This document shows positions 5,882 to 6,186 of a stretch of 6,186 nt of DNA, in pieces. The translations under genes were made by a program, and so were the position numbers. Source of the stretch: Brevibacillus sp. GTDB taxonomy: Bacteria > Bacillota > Bacilli > Brevibacillales > Brevibacillaceae. Position 1 is the first letter of the stretch. Each line of letters opens with the position of its first letter. The notes under the pieces were generated by a model. The model ran no database searches and was not told where the DNA came from. It saw only the letters and a program-made list of their open reading frames with translations. Location of the stretch: NCBI GenBank assembly GCA_029240815.1, contig JARDZO010000308.1:1-6186 (forward strand), in the 5' to 3' direction.

Positions 5882-5901
5882 AACCTCATCTCTGATGTCA
5901 A
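5873..5901 (-). promoter_or_regulatory. Sigma-A promoter of yojF-bshB2
   Basis: Minus strand: -35 TTGACA (5901-5896, perfect consensus), a 17-bp spacer, then -10 TAATGT (5878-5873). Transcription should begin near 5866, giving a leader of about 43 nt that contains the yojF SD. Confidence 0.82.
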
Positions 5902-5940
5902 GACGGTCGGAGAGGGTGAAGTGTCTGGGAACCCGCAAGC

Positions 5941-6186
5941 TTACTTGTGATCCCTGACAAGACTCGACTGCTCTGTTCGAAAAACTTCACGTGTACATTC
6001 AATAAAAGCCTGGAGCGGCGGGGTCATCCATTTGTCCTTGTGCCAGGCGAGCTGAGTGTAGAGGTCATTCTCTGACCACTGCCAGGGCAGCTCCACCAAT
6101 TGACCCGCTTTTAATTCTTTATCCACTGCCATCGCTGGTAATAGAGCAATGCCGATGCCTGCGATGACGCATTGCTTGATGGCCTC
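5941..6186 (-). CDS. LysR-type transcriptional regulator, C-terminal fragment (5' end off the window)
   Basis: The frame is open from the right edge to the TAA at 5943-5941 and gives 81 residues. They match the end of a LysR-type effector-binding domain: QCVIAGIGIALLPAMAVDKEL has the usual GxGIALLP turn, followed by GQLVELPWQW and a late helix PPLQAFIECTREVF. The DNA-binding helix-turn-helix lies beyond the window, so the assignment rests on this domain alone. The gene reads in the same direction as yojF; 40 bp separate its stop from the yojF -35 box and no terminator is seen there. Target genes unknown. Confidence 0.8.
   Translation of the reverse strand, partial: EAIKQCVIAGIGIALLPAMAVDKELKAGQLVELPWQWSENDLYTQLAWHKDKWMTPPLQAFIECTREVFRTEQSSLVRDHK

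Overview
The window reads as chromosomal DNA of a low-to-mid-GC Gram-positive Bacillota, most likely a Bacillales member such as a Brevibacillus-like organism. The evidence is strong purine-rich Shine-Dalgarno (SD) sites before nearly every gene, a yojF-bshB2 pair (bacillithiol synthesis, a Bacillota thiol), a YjdF/DUF2992 gene behind a structured leader, and consensus sigma-A promoters. The genus is inference; Bacillota is well supported.

Layout, left to right. (1) 1-646, minus: N-terminal half of a DHA2-type 14-TMS multidrug exporter, cut by the window edge. (2) 647-922: a divergent intergenic region with overlapping TGCAT palindromes before the exporter, a strong plus-strand intrinsic terminator (777-811) that no visible gene needs, and an extended -10 promoter for the next gene. 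(3) 923-2119, plus: a cytoplasmic serine hydrolase of the class C beta-lactamase/esterase fold. (4) 2120-2240: no gene and no convincing terminator. (5) 2241-2401: a structured leader, probably a yjdF-motif riboswitch, whose last hairpin buries the SD of the YjdF gene at 2409-2822. (6) 2823-2957: convergent gap with a cluster of GC-rich dyads. (7) 4667-2958, minus: a three-gene operon of MerR-type regulator, carbonyl-reductase-like SDR and histidine phosphatase. It starts from a textbook MerR promoter with a 19-bp spacer and a dyad in it. (8) 5823-4798, minus: yojF and bshB2 behind a TTGACA/17/TAATGT promoter, closed by a strong intrinsic terminator. (9) 5941-6186, minus: C-terminal end of a LysR-type regulator cut by the right edge.

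How they work together. The yojF-bshB2 unit supplies the GlcNAc-malate deacetylase step of bacillithiol synthesis. The MerR operon looks like an autoregulated, small-molecule-induced unit with an NADPH reductase and a phosphatase. The YjdF leader is of a kind known to sense azaaromatic compounds, and a multidrug exporter lies nearby. A xenobiotic or stress-response flavour for the region is plausible, but only the individual regulatory elements, not a joint pathway, are supported by the sequence.
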